From assembly GCA_020466095.1 (NCBI GenBank), contig CM035809.1, positions 28,818,563 through 28,882,562 of the forward strand: DNA of 64,000 nt. The letters run 5' to 3'. The DNA is from Chlorops oryzae. Lineage: Eukaryota > Arthropoda > Insecta > Diptera > Chloropidae. Below the pieces are notes generated by a model, which was given only the letters and a program-made list of their open reading frames with translations, was not told the DNA's origin and did no database searches. The translations under genes were made by a program, and so were the position numbers. Of this stretch, positions 1 through 12,110 are shown piece after piece. The number at the start of each line of letters is the position of its first letter. Position 1 is the first letter of the stretch.

Positions 1-1400
1 TTGTTGTTGTCGCTGTCGTCGTTGGCGGAGAATAATAAATTTTAATTCAGGAGAACTGCAAATAAAGTCATCCTGCATCGCATTTCTATGTTAATAATCC
101 TACAATTCTGCGTGCTACTTTGAGGTAAGTTTACAATTGAATTATATTCTAAAAGCTTTTACAATTCAACGTCTGACGATATTTATTCACATTTTATTTA
201 CATACATACCGGATTTGATACGAAACTTTATTTAATGTACAGTCTACGATATTAAAAGGATTGGAATTTTTCATTTTCAAATAGACAGACACAATTAAAA
301 TTCCTAATTATATCAATTTTCAATGAAATTAAATAGGGTCGATTTTAACGCAAGTCTCACGATCAATTAACAAAAGCATTATTTATAAAAGTCAATTAGA
401 AACAATTAAGGGTGTTATAGTGCGGCGAGCCTAACAATACAATACCCCACTCAGATTGATATACATACATATTTGATTTTTTTACTTATATTTTTTTATT
501 ATTTTTGTTTTTTATAAGTATATCTATACATACCTACATATATATTTATATGGGTCTATGGTAGGTACCCCTAGGGTCTGACCAATTTCAATAATTTTTG
601 GCACACATCCATATTTTTTCATATCCAACATTTTGACTTAGTTTGGTTTAAATCGGTTGACTTTTGGAGGTAGCTACCATACGAAGCTATACCTATGGGT
701 CTATGGGAGGTACCCCTAGGTGCGATTAACCAATTTTGCACCTCCATATTTTTTCATTCCACATTTTGATAGTTTTTTAATGGTTACCTTTAGTATACAT
801 ACCAAGCTGTAGCCTATGATCTATGGGTACCTAGGTTATCATTTGGACATTTTCCTAATTTTATAATTTATCTCAATCATTTCTGACTAAAAAATGGAAT
901 TTTTTTTGCGAGGTGCCACACTTTAAACAATTTTTTTGAGGTTAGTATTTTTTTTTTTCCAAAAAACACCAAACGGCTTTAAAAACTAGACGTTCTGATA
1001 AATTTTTTGGTGTGCTCACAAAATTTTTTAGACCAAAATTGTAATGGACTGGGGGGTGGCTGATTTGAAAAAGAATTCCCCATAAATATTTTTTTTTTTT
1101 GTAAAACAGGCCGCAAGACCACGCCCATTAAGACCAATTTTTTTTTTTTAGATTTAATGATCATTGAAGAGCCTCATATATCAACATCCTTTTGCCACTC
1201 TCACCTATCAAATTTTTCTCAAATTTAATATTTCATTGAAAGATCTTGAAAAATGCAAGTTTGAGACCAGTTTTTATGGTAATCTTAACAGATCCTATCA
1301 CTAGAGGTACTCCTAAAATTGAACTTATCGAGTCAATTTTTAAAGAGGATGTCTATCACTAAAAAAGAAAGCCATATGCTAACTTTAGTTCAAGTCCCAC
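1..1400. repeat. AT-rich intergenic repeat region
   Basis: No gene is visible. A dispersed-repeat border motif (gggtgttatagtg, then ggcgagcct) begins near 410 and recurs near 8646, so this is part of a repeat family seen elsewhere in the window. Two direct copies of a short block containing aggtacccctagg lie near 560 and 705. The remainder is T/A homopolymer-rich with no open frame of note. Confidence 0.5.
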
Positions 1401-1515
1401 TTGAATTTCAGGTGTAAGAGACAGTTTTTTGATAAACGACTTCTAGGAAGGTCCATTTTTCTAATTTTTAGAAATTACATTTATTGCCTTATGTTCACAT
1501 ATATCCAGGGACCTG

Positions 1516-1910
1516 GTGAAACTCAGCAACACCTCCATCCATCAGACGGTATCAGTTCTCACCGGCCACTGCCTGTTCGGCAGACATGCCGCAAGGCTGG
1601 GAGCCCCATACAATGACTTTTGCCGGAGCTGTCGCTCGGAGGAGGAATCTATTCTCCACCTCCTGTGTCAGTGCCCGGCCCTAGCGTCAAAAAGACTGTC
1701 TCTACTGGGACACACCTTTCTGACTAGCCTCACCGAACTGTCAGAAATCAAAATTTCAGACATCGCGCGGTTCATCAGGAAGTCAAATTGGCTTCTTTAG
1801 GAAGTAGAAAGGGGATAGTCGTGTCTCTATGGTACCACAAAGGGCCTATCTGTGAGCCTACGTGAGCTATAAGCTGCCGCACCAACCTACCTACCTACCT
1901 ATGTTCACAT
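1516..1910 (+). pseudogene. 3' end of a non-LTR retrotransposon (LINE) ORF2 plus its 3' tail
   Basis: The 94-residue frame 1516-1800 has the cysteine/histidine cluster that follows RNase H in many insect LINEs (CRSC, then HLLCQCPALAS). The same motif, with the same CPALAS block, recurs in the minus-strand LINE fragment at 14.95-15.9 kb, so both belong to one clade (I/LOA/R1-like by general appearance; the clade is inferred). The open frame is followed by about 100 bp of 3' UTR ending in a run of ctac repeats near 1889-1902. Reverse transcriptase and endonuclease are absent, so this is a 5'-truncated copy. Confidence 0.7.
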
Positions 1911-2653
1911 ACTTATAAAATTTTATGAATATATCCCTAAAAGTTCAGATTAATTTGATTTTCATAACAGACCTTACCTCTTGAAGAGCCCCTAAAATGG
2001 TCCGATCTAGCCCATTCTCTAACTTGGTTTTACTCATGTCCTCGGCAATGCGTATACAAAATTTCGACTTCTTCCATTTATAATCTATATACGAACTACA
2101 GACGGACGACGGACAGACGATCGATTCTCCTGGTGACGCTGATCATTTCTATATATAATTTGTGGTCGATCTTTCCTGCTTCTCGGTGTTCCACTCAACC
2201 ACACAAACGCAAATTTCCCTCGACACAGAGTGCTTTGGGTATATAAAGGTGCGTCTTTATTTGTTAGTTAGGTGTGTGTTATTTTGGGCGAAACTACCGC
2301 GTGTCTAGATTTTATTCAAACCGGTTTTGCTATTATTGCTGTGAGAGTATTCACAGTTTATGCTCAGCGTTATGACAATGGCGAGTGTAAAATGACAGAA
2401 ATTTGACTCTATTTCAATGCAATCAAACTTACAATGTTTCATAACGACGTCCACTGAAAGAACCTGAAGCATTTCACATAAAAATATTCTAATATTGCAA
2501 ATTTACATATTTGATTTTGTTAAACTGGCTTGAATACTAAAGGAAATTGTAAACTTTCGAAGCTCTTAAAGCAATATGAAGACTGCGATCTTCTGAGTCC
2601 TACAGGAATCGTATTGTGTGACTTATAATTCGGCGTCAGAATCCTCATAATGA

Positions 2654-3556
2654 CCCAGTAGTCAGCGGAGCTACCACAACACTAGCGATTTCACTAGTTA
2701 CTGGGTGTCGGCGATCGGTCCCTTTCCTATCCAAGACGCTGGCAAATTTAACATTTCGATCTCATTGCCGGGGACAGGTTTTATGCGCCACCTTTAACCA
2801 GTCATTTCGCTAGCGAAAAGGGGCAGGAAAATGGCCTAGCACCAGCGACTGAGAAAAAAGAAAAATTTCATTTTTTGTTTTGACTTTTTTTAAATTTATT
2901 TATTTTATTAATTATTTTATTTTTTTGTTAATCTATTTTTTATTTTAAATCTTTTTTATCTTACTTCTCTTAAAATTTTCTCGCCTCCACCGAGCCTCGA
3001 ACCGCTGACCACCAGATCGCTGGGCGAACGCCTTAACCATTACGCTAAACGAACGAATTTAATTTCTTGGTCAAAATGCTCAATTGAGTTTTGCGTTGCT
3101 CAGATTTTGGGAAACGTATTTAACGAATTTATTCACTCCCAAAGTTTTTTGTTTGAAAATGAACCATTAAAAAAAAAATAATAAGAAAACCTTAAAAATT
3201 TACGGAAAAATGTTTGTCTTCCAAAATAACTGAACTATGAACAAAAAAAAACTCTAATTTATAAAAAAGTAAAATATTTAGGAAAAATTCTCGCCGCCCG
3301 CAGGGATTGAACCACGAACCTCCCCGCTATCGAGTCATAGTTTGAACCACTGCGCTATCGAACGCTTAACGGGCGAATGATCAGAATGCGAGGTAAAAGC
3401 AGACAACAGCAAAAACAATCATACGCAGCGAATAGGCAAATGTGAGCTGAGGCCTATCTACTCTTTCAGGTTCATGTGGTAGGTGAAATGGCTAGTCATC
3501 AAGGACTGGCACTTTGGCATGTCACAAATATCGGGGGCGACCTACTGACTACTGGG
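2654..3556. mobile_element. Non-autonomous DNA element A with CCCAGTAGTCAG terminal inverted repeats
   Basis: Begins CCCAGTAGTCAGC and ends CTGACTACTGGG, an inverted terminal repeat. A second copy of the same structure lies at 40275-41122 with high similarity across almost its whole length. Inside are two minus-strand tRNA-like modules (near 2990-3060 and 3295-3375), each with A-box-like and B-box-like blocks (GGTTCGAGG and GGTTCAATCCC on the minus strand). There is no transposase frame. I see no convincing target-site duplication, so the superfamily is left open. Confidence 0.65.
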
Positions 3557-3559
3557 GAG

Positions 3560-5663
3560 CTTTAAAGATCGTGTTTCCCTTCTTGAGCAGGTCGTCCGTT
3601 CCATATCTATATCGAATGAGTCCATATGAGAGTCATATACAGGGTGATTCACAAGAGCTAGTACATCCAGAGCAGGGTGATAGAGGCTGTCAAGACGAAA
3701 AAAGAGATTGTAAAGGACGGGGGCCGCAAATGCACCCCTGAGGAGTTATAGGGCGTTAAAGTTTTTAAGCTCGAAGTCGAGAAAAAAAATTCTACCACGA
3801 TAACGGCTTATCGTAGAAAATAAACTGTAATGGGGATTGAAAACCAATTGTATGAGCTTTAAAGAAAAATTAAATTGTTGTTTAAAATTTGAGCCGTTGA
3901 GGGAAAAATAAACGGTCAAAGTCAAAACTTCTGAAAAAACTTTCAATTTTTTTTTGCTTTAGGAGCCATTTTGGTATGAAAAAGGTCCTATTATCACATG
4001 CTTTTCTAACTTTTTTCCGAATCTGCCGTCGATTTCCTATAAAAACGTAGTACATATACTATACCTTATTTGCAGTTTAACTATTGAAAACATGGGATTT
4101 AAAAACGAAATTGAACTGTGAACCGAAATTTTTAAAATCAATTTCCGAAACATGAAATTTTCTGTCTGTTGGCAACCCCAAGAGTAGAATGTCATAATGC
4201 GAAATGTCAAGTAATTATGTCAAATGTCGATATGTCAAGTCATTTCTAATTCCTTTTGTTTCCGGCTCTGCACGGGTAAAGAGCTTCATTGTAATACGCG
4301 GTTAACTACAGCTCGACTATCCTCTTTACATTCGGTACTATAAGTACAAGGAACACAACACTGTCGCATTTTAATCATTTTTAAATTGTGCAACTCATTC
4401 CGTATTAGCATCTTTGATGGGCAGGAAATTATATTTTTTGGCTAGTATCTATTGAGTAACCGATAATATTCAGCTATTTCTGATTTATATAAAATATCGC
4501 ACATGTGGGACCTTGACGTGGGTTTTTGTTGGAGATAATACATACATACATATATGTATGTTCTGATTCGAATCTTTTTTTTTCGAAAATCTGCTCTTAA
4601 AAGAAGTGATTAAATTTTTATATTTTTGGAAACCTTTTTTTATTTTTTATTTTTATGTTATGATGTGATAACGTCTATTAATTCGATGATGCATGTCATA
4701 ATTTCAATCGACGTGACACCGAATTCGCCATAAATTCAGAGCCGGCGACAAATCAGCGGCGACAAAGTTAGTTTTACGGCGGGCAACGCATGGGGAAGAG
4801 AGAAAAACGCTCCCATACCACATCCCGAAACGTCCTTCGCCATTAAACCAACCATATAGAACAAACCAACTGTTTCCCCGCTGATTTGTCGCCTAATATG
4901 AACGGCGACTTAGAAATCTTGGTAGTTAAAGTCATTGGTTACATTTAATCCATCTACAATTCTCATTAGCTTTATCCGGATTTACATAAACGAGACAAAA
5001 GAAGAATTAGTACATCTCATACTTATCATCACGTAAAATGATCGCCCGTAAACCGAATTTTCAGACTTTGATTTTTTTTTTTTTTTTTTTTGAAGGAGAC
5101 AGTTCAACACATTTGTGGAAATAAACGTTAATGCGAATTTCAATTTCAACTTTATTGTAAATAAAAGGCCTGACAGCTTCGTATTCCATTATTGAGAAAA
5201 GTTTATTTATTCATACAAACCCCAGACTAAACCAATAAAAATGGCAATCGTTTTGCAAACAATCTTTCTAACATATTTTCAACAATTGAATTTATTTATA
5301 CCTCGTCGGAACCGTGTCATCAATGACAATTAAATTGCTATTTTTTTGAAAATGTTTTATGACAAGTACTTGTGCCTAATCATTATTATGATTTAAAAAA
5401 TTATTTCATTTTAAATAATACATATTGAGATATTTCATGAGGAGACTGCAAAAAGATTAAAAAATATTCAGAATTCATCAACAATCAATTGAGCTACCAC
5501 GTCAATGGCGATATCCCCTCTCTGTCTTTCGAGGCGTCTTTCTCTCTGGAATCGTTTGAACGACGGCCCACAAAATAACCGTTGTTGTTGTGTCTCTGTG
5601 TGCTCGATTTCATTGTGATTTCTCTCAGCATAAATTTTAATTGAAAACAAATATAAAATACCT
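3560..5663. repeat. Intergenic region with a small palindromic MITE
   Basis: No gene recognised. At 4744-4893 a 16-bp inverted repeat (GGCGACAAATCAGCGG and its complement) bounds a 150-bp unit that looks like a MITE. Positions about 4965-5070 hold one copy of a roughly 120-bp dispersed repeat (starts ctacaattctcattagcttt) also found at about 6226-6815 (interrupted) and about 16068-16200. Short frames here are low-complexity. Confidence 0.5.
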
Positions 5664-5671
5664 CTCGGCAT

Positions 5672-7379
5672 CAGTGTCGTAACTATCGGGGGTGTTAGGG
5701 GTGAAAATCTCCCGGGCCCCTAATCCAGGGGGCCCAACGCACTTGTGTCAACCGAAACATAAACATCGCACTAATTTTTCCCCCCATATTTCCAATTAAT
5801 TTCGAGCATTTATAAACGGGCGGGCCCTCGATACATCTAGATGTGTTCTTACCTATCTATTACAGTCGACTCTCGTTAATTGAAACCTGCGATAATTCGA
5901 AACTCTCTATAATTCAAAGCGATCCCGAGTTCCCTACAATATCTCTTTATACAGTCGACTCTCGTTAATTCAAATACACAGAAAAACTGGCTACGAAAAA
6001 TTCCAATTAATGGCGTTTGTTAAACTCGATTCATCGGTTTTTTAATCGTCCCAATTAAAAATTTCAAACAAATTATGAAATTCGGGAAAAGTTCGTAATA
6101 ATTATAATAAATTTTGAACAAAAATTTGATTGATTATTTTGTTGTATTAAATACCAAAAGTATTAACACTTGACAAAACATTTTGTTTGAAATTTTTGAA
6201 AGTGCATATAAATATTTTTCTAAAATTCTCATTAGCTTTATGCGGACTTATAGGGCATTTACAATACGTTTTAGCGCTACTCGTTTAAGCTAAAACGACT
6301 AATTCAAAACGGGGTGTTTACATATGCGCATGTCGTTTTGTAATTTTGTGGTTATCTTTTGTTTGCTTAACACGTGAAATATGAGTGAATATTGTTATTT
6401 AGAAAAGAAGCAATTATTGAAATTGTGTTCGTTTTCTACATTGGTTGTGGAAACAACCTCACAATTTTTAAATTAGAAATTTCAATTACCATATGGTTTG
6501 CATTTTTATAATGATGACACTCAGATTTCGATATTTTTATCAGTTATAAGGAGGATTTATCTTGTTTAGCTACTTGTTTTAAATTAAAACAGGAAAGTTT
6601 CTCGTTTTAGTTTTGTATGATAAAACGGGAAAAATCTAAGTTGTTTTAGTGTTAAAACGGGCAAAGTTGCTAAAACGCGAATAAAACGGCATATGTAAAC
6701 GGCCTATTACATACAAGAAGGGACAAAATAATCACAAATTAGATCACATGTGTTTATGATGTTATAATGTATAATTATCTTCCGTAAACTGACTTTGCAG
6801 ACTCAAATTTTTATTATGGAATATGTGGATGAGGCATTTTTTCCTTTTTTATTTATATAAAATAATTGGTTGATTTTTATAATACTGTTGGTTGTTGATA
6901 TTACAAATCGTTGTTTGAAATGTTATACTGATTAATACTTGAGTTGTATTAAACGATTGTAATATACAAAAAGTGTGATAGCTGAGTTTTAACAACGAAT
7001 TTTAGTGTTTACATTGAATTAAATAGTGAATTACATATGGTTGATTTAATCTGCATCAATTATCAAATATTTTTTTTTAGTCTCCTGAATATTTCAATAA
7101 TATCGTAATTATAGCTTTAAAGTCCTCGAGTATTCTAATTATTTAGTATCCACATGTAAAATCTGTTTGTTATATTGATTAAAAATGGTTGTATTACGCA
7201 CAAATGTTTTCGTGTACTCGATAATTCGTAATATTTTAAATATCTAGTTTCGAATTAACGAGAGTCGCTTAATACGTTTTTATATTAAAAAAATCATATG
7301 AATTTTTTTATTTGGATGGATAGGGGGAAGAGGTCGAACAAAATCTCCCGGACCCCGCAAATGTGACGTTACGCCAATG
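5672..7379. mobile_element. hAT-like element containing nested insertions
   Basis: Left end CAGTGTCGTAAC and right end (reverse complement) CATTGGCGTAAC. Flanks are CTCGGCAT (5664-5671) and CTCGACAT (7380-7387), an 8-bp duplication with one mismatch, as expected for hAT. Nested inside are pogo/Tigger-like ends (CAGTCGACTCTCGTTAATT at 5863 and 5952; degenerate partner near 7251-7270), the 120-bp dispersed repeat, and a Harbinger-type MITE. No transposase frame survives. Confidence 0.6.
6251..6706. mobile_element. PIF/Harbinger-type MITE, copy 1
   Basis: 456 bp; begins TAGGGCATTTACA, ends with its imperfect complement (TGTAAACGGCCTA). Flanked by a TTA duplication (6248-6250, 6707-6709). A second copy at 23935-24391 is about 95 percent similar by eye and has TAA duplications. 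Three-base TTA/TAA duplications are typical of PIF/Harbinger. The interior is rich in AAAACGGG/GTTTTAGC palindromic blocks and has no coding frame. Confidence 0.75.
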
Positions 7380-7387
7380 CTCGACAT

Positions 7388-9010
7388 ATTCTTTCAATTA
7401 AGCCTCTTAAATTTACCTATAGCACAAGTGAAAACCACGTTGGAAATGTCTTCATTGCTGATGGGATGCATGAGGATACAATCAAAGACAAATAGACATT
7501 ATACATACATTTCCCCCACCGCTCTCCTCTCTCCCCCACAAACTGCGTTTTGTTGAACGATGTTGACGGTATGTGTAAACGGGCGCATTGATAAAAAAAA
7601 ATGTCTGCTTTGAGGGGTCTGTTAGACTACGACGTCAGCTGCAGAGGGTTAATGTCAGTCCCATTTTAATGGAAATACAATACAAATAACAATAAGTTCC
7701 TTAATTCAAATATGATTTATTACATGAATAAATCGAAAGCTAAAAAAAAATTATCTGAAAAAGTCAACGACCACGAATTGCCGAAATCAATTTTAACGTC
7801 GGCTTTATAAAAATTAAAGCTTCAAATGACAATGCAATCAGTTAATTTTTTTTTACGCACTCTAGGAATTAGGCTGGATCCAAGGTCGCCGGCGACTAGC
7901 ACAACAATATTGCATCTCATTTTAATCGGCAATGCGAGGAGTCGGCGAATCGCAGTGATAAGCATGGCCGTTATCTTTATCTTCTGATTTCAGTTTTTTA
8001 TTTTTTTATGTATATATGTATGTATATTTTTTGTAATTTAGAAAATTGCACACCATTTGAAATACTTAGAAATCGTATGCAAATGCGATTTGTCGTTATG
8101 CAAGCAAAATATTAATTGTACGAAATTCAAGTGGTCAAAGTGTCTCTAATTTAATCGCTTTGCACAGCAGCAGCACGATTATGGATTTGTTGATTTTATC
8201 GTTCAATGCCTCTACTTATCGCATATTATTTCGAATGCTCGCATATAGAACACCAACAATTTATACATAGCTCGAATAGTATTTGATGTTGAAACCAGGG
8301 GGTGGGCGAGAGTGGATCGGATTGGATTTTGAAATTTCATTCATTTTCAAGAATTCTCTCGTTTTGACATGATAACGTCTATTAAATCGATGATGGTGCA
8401 TAGAAATTTCGTAAAAAAAAGTAACGCTATAAAGTCGGCGTCAATTCATGCCATGCCATGTCGACGTCGAAACAAACCAGGCAACAAATCGACCTCTTTT
8501 CGCGAAATCATCGCTTGTCACATTTTGTCTTCTAAAGCCTTCAATTCATCTCCTGGCAAAATATTATAACCCTTAGCACTGTAGTTATGGAGATAATGCG
8601 GAATTAGTTTTAATTTATTTCACAGTCGCATATGGAAACAAGTAAGGGTGTTATAGTCAGGCGAGCCTGACAATAGAATACCCGACACAGACACACATGT
8701 TCAAATAGTTTTTCATATCAAGAGGTTTTTAAGGCCATTAGGGGCCCCATATACCGACTTTTGTTAAATTTCTTTCCACGCCCCTTTTCCACGCCCACTT
8801 TTCCATTTTTTTTTTTTTTTGAAATTCTAATCGGAGTCTTAAATATATGTACGCTCAAATTCTAAGCTTCATTGAAATATTTCAAAAAAGCCCGATTTTG
8901 AGGCAGTTTTGGGATTTTTGTGACAGACCCTAGTACTGGAGGTACCCTTAATAATATACCGATCAAGGAAATTTTTTTTGGAGGATGTTAATGGCTACAA
9001 AGAAAGCATA
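7388..9010. repeat. Intergenic repeat-derived sequence
   Basis: No gene recognised. The frame at 8369-8569 is short and overlaps a block (gataacgtctatta) repeated near 4668, so it is probably repeat-derived. At about 8646 begins another copy of the repeat family starting with gtaagggtgttatagt. Confidence 0.45.
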
Positions 9011-9059
9011 AGTGCCAAATTTCGTCCATTTGAATTTCGAGTGTAGGAGACAATTTTCG

Positions 9060-9218
9060 AAAAACGCCCTTCTGCCACGCCCACTTTCCCAAAAAAATTA
9101 GTGCGATATTTTTAAATTTGTTTCGGTTGACACAGTTAGTTGACACAAGTGCGTGGGGTCCCTGGGTTAGGGGCCCGGGAGATTTTCACCCCTAACTCCC
9201 CCGATAGTTACGCCACTG
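9060..9218 (-). mobile_element. Terminal fragment of a CAGTGGCGTAAC-type DNA transposon
   Basis: Read on the minus strand from 9218 the sequence begins CAGTGGCGTAACTATCGGGG and then parallels about 105 bp of the left end of the element at 5672. It is therefore a second end of the same family in opposite orientation. The flanks do not match those at 5672, so the two ends need not belong to one insertion. Confidence 0.55.
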
Positions 9219-9665
9219 AGTTGCGACCATCGGTAGCCTCGATAGTCGATAGTATCGATAGCGGCGTCGGAAGTTACATTTTCCAATTTCAACTATTTGG
9301 GCTTTGGAAATTGTTAGTGATGTGAATTAAAATTTTTATTAAAAGAAATCAATGCGATTAATTGTTATTCATAATAGAGCAGTCCTGCTATCATCTGGTA
9401 TTGGAGTATTTTAAACCCTTTCTTACTTAATTTTCAGGAATCTATCCATACTTTTTGACCACTGCACATTAGGTCAAATCACATTCGTTTTTCTGTGCGA
9501 AATTCAATTTCGAAAGCTCAGTTATAATATTTTTGTTCTTATAATCCGGTCATAAATACGTAATTTGCTTCACGTGGCTCGAAATTTGTTGCAAATTCGG
9601 TTTTTCGTGTAAAACTTTAACCAAATGTTGTTCAAATATGAAACAAAATTAAACAAAGCTTGGGA

Positions 9666-10478
9666 TGGAAAACAGTGCAACAGGTAAGTATTATTGTTTC
9701 CATTATAAAGAACACAACGAAATCTTTGAAGGAACGTTCAAAGGAAAAAGAATCCGGATTCGCTTTTTAATAAGGCCATAAGAAAAATTGGTTTGAATGA
9801 CGTTTCCGATGACTATTCTAAATATTTGAAAGAAAAAACTAGAATATTTTGCAAGGACTTGGATTCTAAATGGAACAAATGTCATAGAGAGCTCGAGGCA
9901 TTCCGGAGCCCAAAAAAATTCTTCGCTTTTGAAAAAACAAAGACATCAAAAAAAGAAAGTTCTTCGGCTTTTGGACCTCCATGTGCTCCTTTGGTGATAA
10001 ATCTGAGTATGAAATAATAAAACAAGCATCGGAGCTTTCAGCCATAACAGGTGACGAGACAAACCTATTGATTTGTGCAGCAGCAACATAGGCTCGGAGC
10101 AGATAATAGGGAATACAACACCTCCGATCGGTTTCTTACGAGAAGATGCTGCTGAATCGCAACATAGAATATATAAAAGCGATAGATTGAACCACTCTCG
10201 AAGAAACAATCGTTTTCGACAGAGCCACTGATACATCAGATCCTTTGATTTCGTCAAAATATTTAAGCAATCGCATGAAACATCAAAAACGTAACCAGCT
10301 CCCGCCGGAGGCTATCGAGTTGTTGAGCTGCGACAATTCGACGGAAATATTCCAACCTTCAGCAAACTTGGATAAAACCGAAATCTTTGATGAAAACGAG
10401 GAGATCGAACAAGCGATTCTACCTTCAACATCTGTCAATATTTTGGATCAACTATGCTTGGAAAAGGAGTTGGATTGA
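9666..10478 (+). pseudogene. Degenerate coding remnant, unrecognised
   Basis: An ATG at 9666 is followed by a short frame and a good donor (gtaagt near 9683). Downstream frames 9793-10017 and 10245-10478 are charged and coding-like, with a WNKCHRELEAF stretch resembling the W..C.R...F pattern of some insect transposon-encoded proteins. I cannot join the frames without breaks and do not recognise the product. A decayed transposon gene is the simplest reading. Confidence 0.3.
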
Positions 10479-10499
10479 ACAAGTCTAAACTTTTAGTCA

Positions 10500-11095
10500 T
10501 CAAAAATTGTATACCCAGCATAAGCAGGGCATATTAGTTTTGTGCGAATCTTGTAACAGCCAGAACTAAGCTCCGTAGATATAAACATATATATATATTC
10601 TTGATCAGGATCAAAAACTGAATTGATTTAGACATGTCCGTCTGTCCGTCCATCCGTGGTCGGATCTCCTCCAAAACGGCTGGAGCAACCAAGTCGAAAT
10701 TTGGCACACAGGTGAAGCGGGATTCGAGTATGATCCTAAGTAAAAATGGGAGACATCCGCCCACTGCCACGCCTACAAATGAATTTATTGTGTTTTCAGT
10801 AAAATGCTTGTAACTTGCGAACCACTCAACACTGTACTGGTAAACTACGAAAAGGGACATATCCTGGAAAAAAAATGGACACCGTCCTCCTCCACAAATA
10901 ATCCCAAAAATAAGGGCTTATCGTAACATGTGAAGTAAAAGGCGTAGCAGCTTCAAATTCGCAACAGGTTGACCAAGGCATATGAAACTGCCACGCCTAC
11001 AAATAGAGATTTTTCGTAACATAGGCTGCCAATAATGTCGGGACGCTGGGTATTTAAAAAACGGGCTTGACCGACTTTAGCTTTCTTACTTGTTT
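10500..11095 (-). repeat. Dispersed repeat, short copy of the family at 62.5-63.95 kb
   Basis: Minus-strand copy of the long repeat at the right end of the window. Shared landmarks are ATACCCAGCATAAGCAGGG, the gacatgtccgtctgtccgtc block, a gcccactgccacgcctac unit, and the ggcttgaccgactttagc end. This copy has about two of the minisatellite units while the right-hand copy has about eight. Frames here (for example 10534-10860) are incidental. Confidence 0.65.
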
Positions 11096-11231
11096 AATTA
11101 TATTGCTATGGATCTGGGAATTGTATACTTCCTATAATATTATGCGTATGAACATGGAAGTTATATAATTTTAGGAAAATAAGTTTTCCTTTACAAATAA
11201 TTGTGTAGAATTGTTTAGAAATCCGTAATAC

Positions 11232-11250
11232 TGGTGTCAGAAGTGGGATT
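11232..11250 (+). other. Candidate LTR-element primer binding site (tRNA-Leu-like)
   Basis: The sequence TGGTGTCAGAAGTGGGATT lies just before the gag frame. It is complementary to the 3' end of a fly leucine tRNA as I recall it, and TGG at the start fits pairing with the CCA end. The left LTR would end at about 11231; I could not define its start. Confidence 0.5.
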
Positions 11251-11561
11251 GTGACTCTAAAGATCAAAGATGCTGTTCGACAAGCTCACAGTAGAACAGT
11301 TGAAGAGGGAATTGGCCAGAAGAGGACTACCAACGGCAGGTTCCAAAACGGAACTGCAAAAGAGAGCTATCGAGACTCTTGAGGCGGAAGGTTTGGATAT
11401 ACGTTATCATCAATTTGATTATCCAAGCAAAGAATTTCGAGAGCCATCAGGGTTCCAAAGGATTGGAGACCATTCAACGATGTCAATGCTCCAAGAAATG
11501 TTAGAGCAAATGAATGCGAATTTGGACAGTAGATTTGAAGGCTTAGAGAAAAGTGAAGGTG

Positions 11562-11808
11562 CAGTGCCGTAGCAACCATAGGGGCAAGAGGGAGCTTTGC
11601 CCCCCCACGCATTTTTGTTTTTGCCCATGAAAAAAATTTGAAAAGGAGAATAAATAAATGACAATCGAAAAAACGTGCATTGAAAGTGTGTATGTAATGT
11701 GGTTTTAATTAAAATAGACGTTAAAATTTTGAAAAATAATTTTTCCCCCCACGCAAATTAAAAAACTAATTTTGCCCCTCCACGCAAAACGGAATTGCTA
11801 CGGCACTG
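11562..11808. mobile_element. hAT-type MITE inserted in the Gypsy gag
   Basis: 247 bp with perfect 14-bp terminal inverted repeats (CAGTGCCGTAGCAA) and a perfect 8-bp duplication TGAAGGTG (11554-11561 and 11809-11816). The gag reading frame stops just inside the MITE and resumes after it. Interior is G/C-tract plus AT-rich; no coding frame. Confidence 0.9.
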
Positions 11809-11953
11809 TGAAGGTGCCAGGTTAAACAAATTGGCTGAAACCGTCGATAGTAAGTTCCAGAGTTTTTCCGAAAGAAATTGATGATCAACTTAATCGAATT
11901 GATAAGAAAGTCCAGCAGCAAGAGCAAGAAATTCAAGTCCTGAGAGAACAGTT

Positions 11954-12110
11954 TTTTTTTTCTCGTGGGTGGGGCGTGTGGAATCCATCATGGACCATCA
12001 GTAAGGACGTCGCCATACCGGTGTGCCGGACTCCTACCGGCCAAACCACCATACCTCTTTCCTCTCCATGGATTTATTCCTCCCCGGAACTGTTTTCGCA
12101 TTACTTCGGG
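11954..12110 (-). mobile_element. Short retroposed element (SINE or LINE 3' end) in the Gypsy gag
   Basis: A 157-bp insertion starting with a T run (poly-A on the minus strand) and flanked by a perfect 10-bp duplication GAGAACAGTT (11944-11953 and 12111-12120). The minus-strand body contains a GC-rich potential stem (GGCCGGTAGGAGTCCGGC). The A tail and long duplication indicate target-primed reverse transcription. The family is not recognised. Confidence 0.75.

Noticed and set aside
5672..9218. Single 3.5-kb transposon with 105-bp inverted ends
   Set aside because: The outer flanks do not match, whereas 5672-7379 has its own near-perfect 8-bp duplication; two separate insertions fit better.
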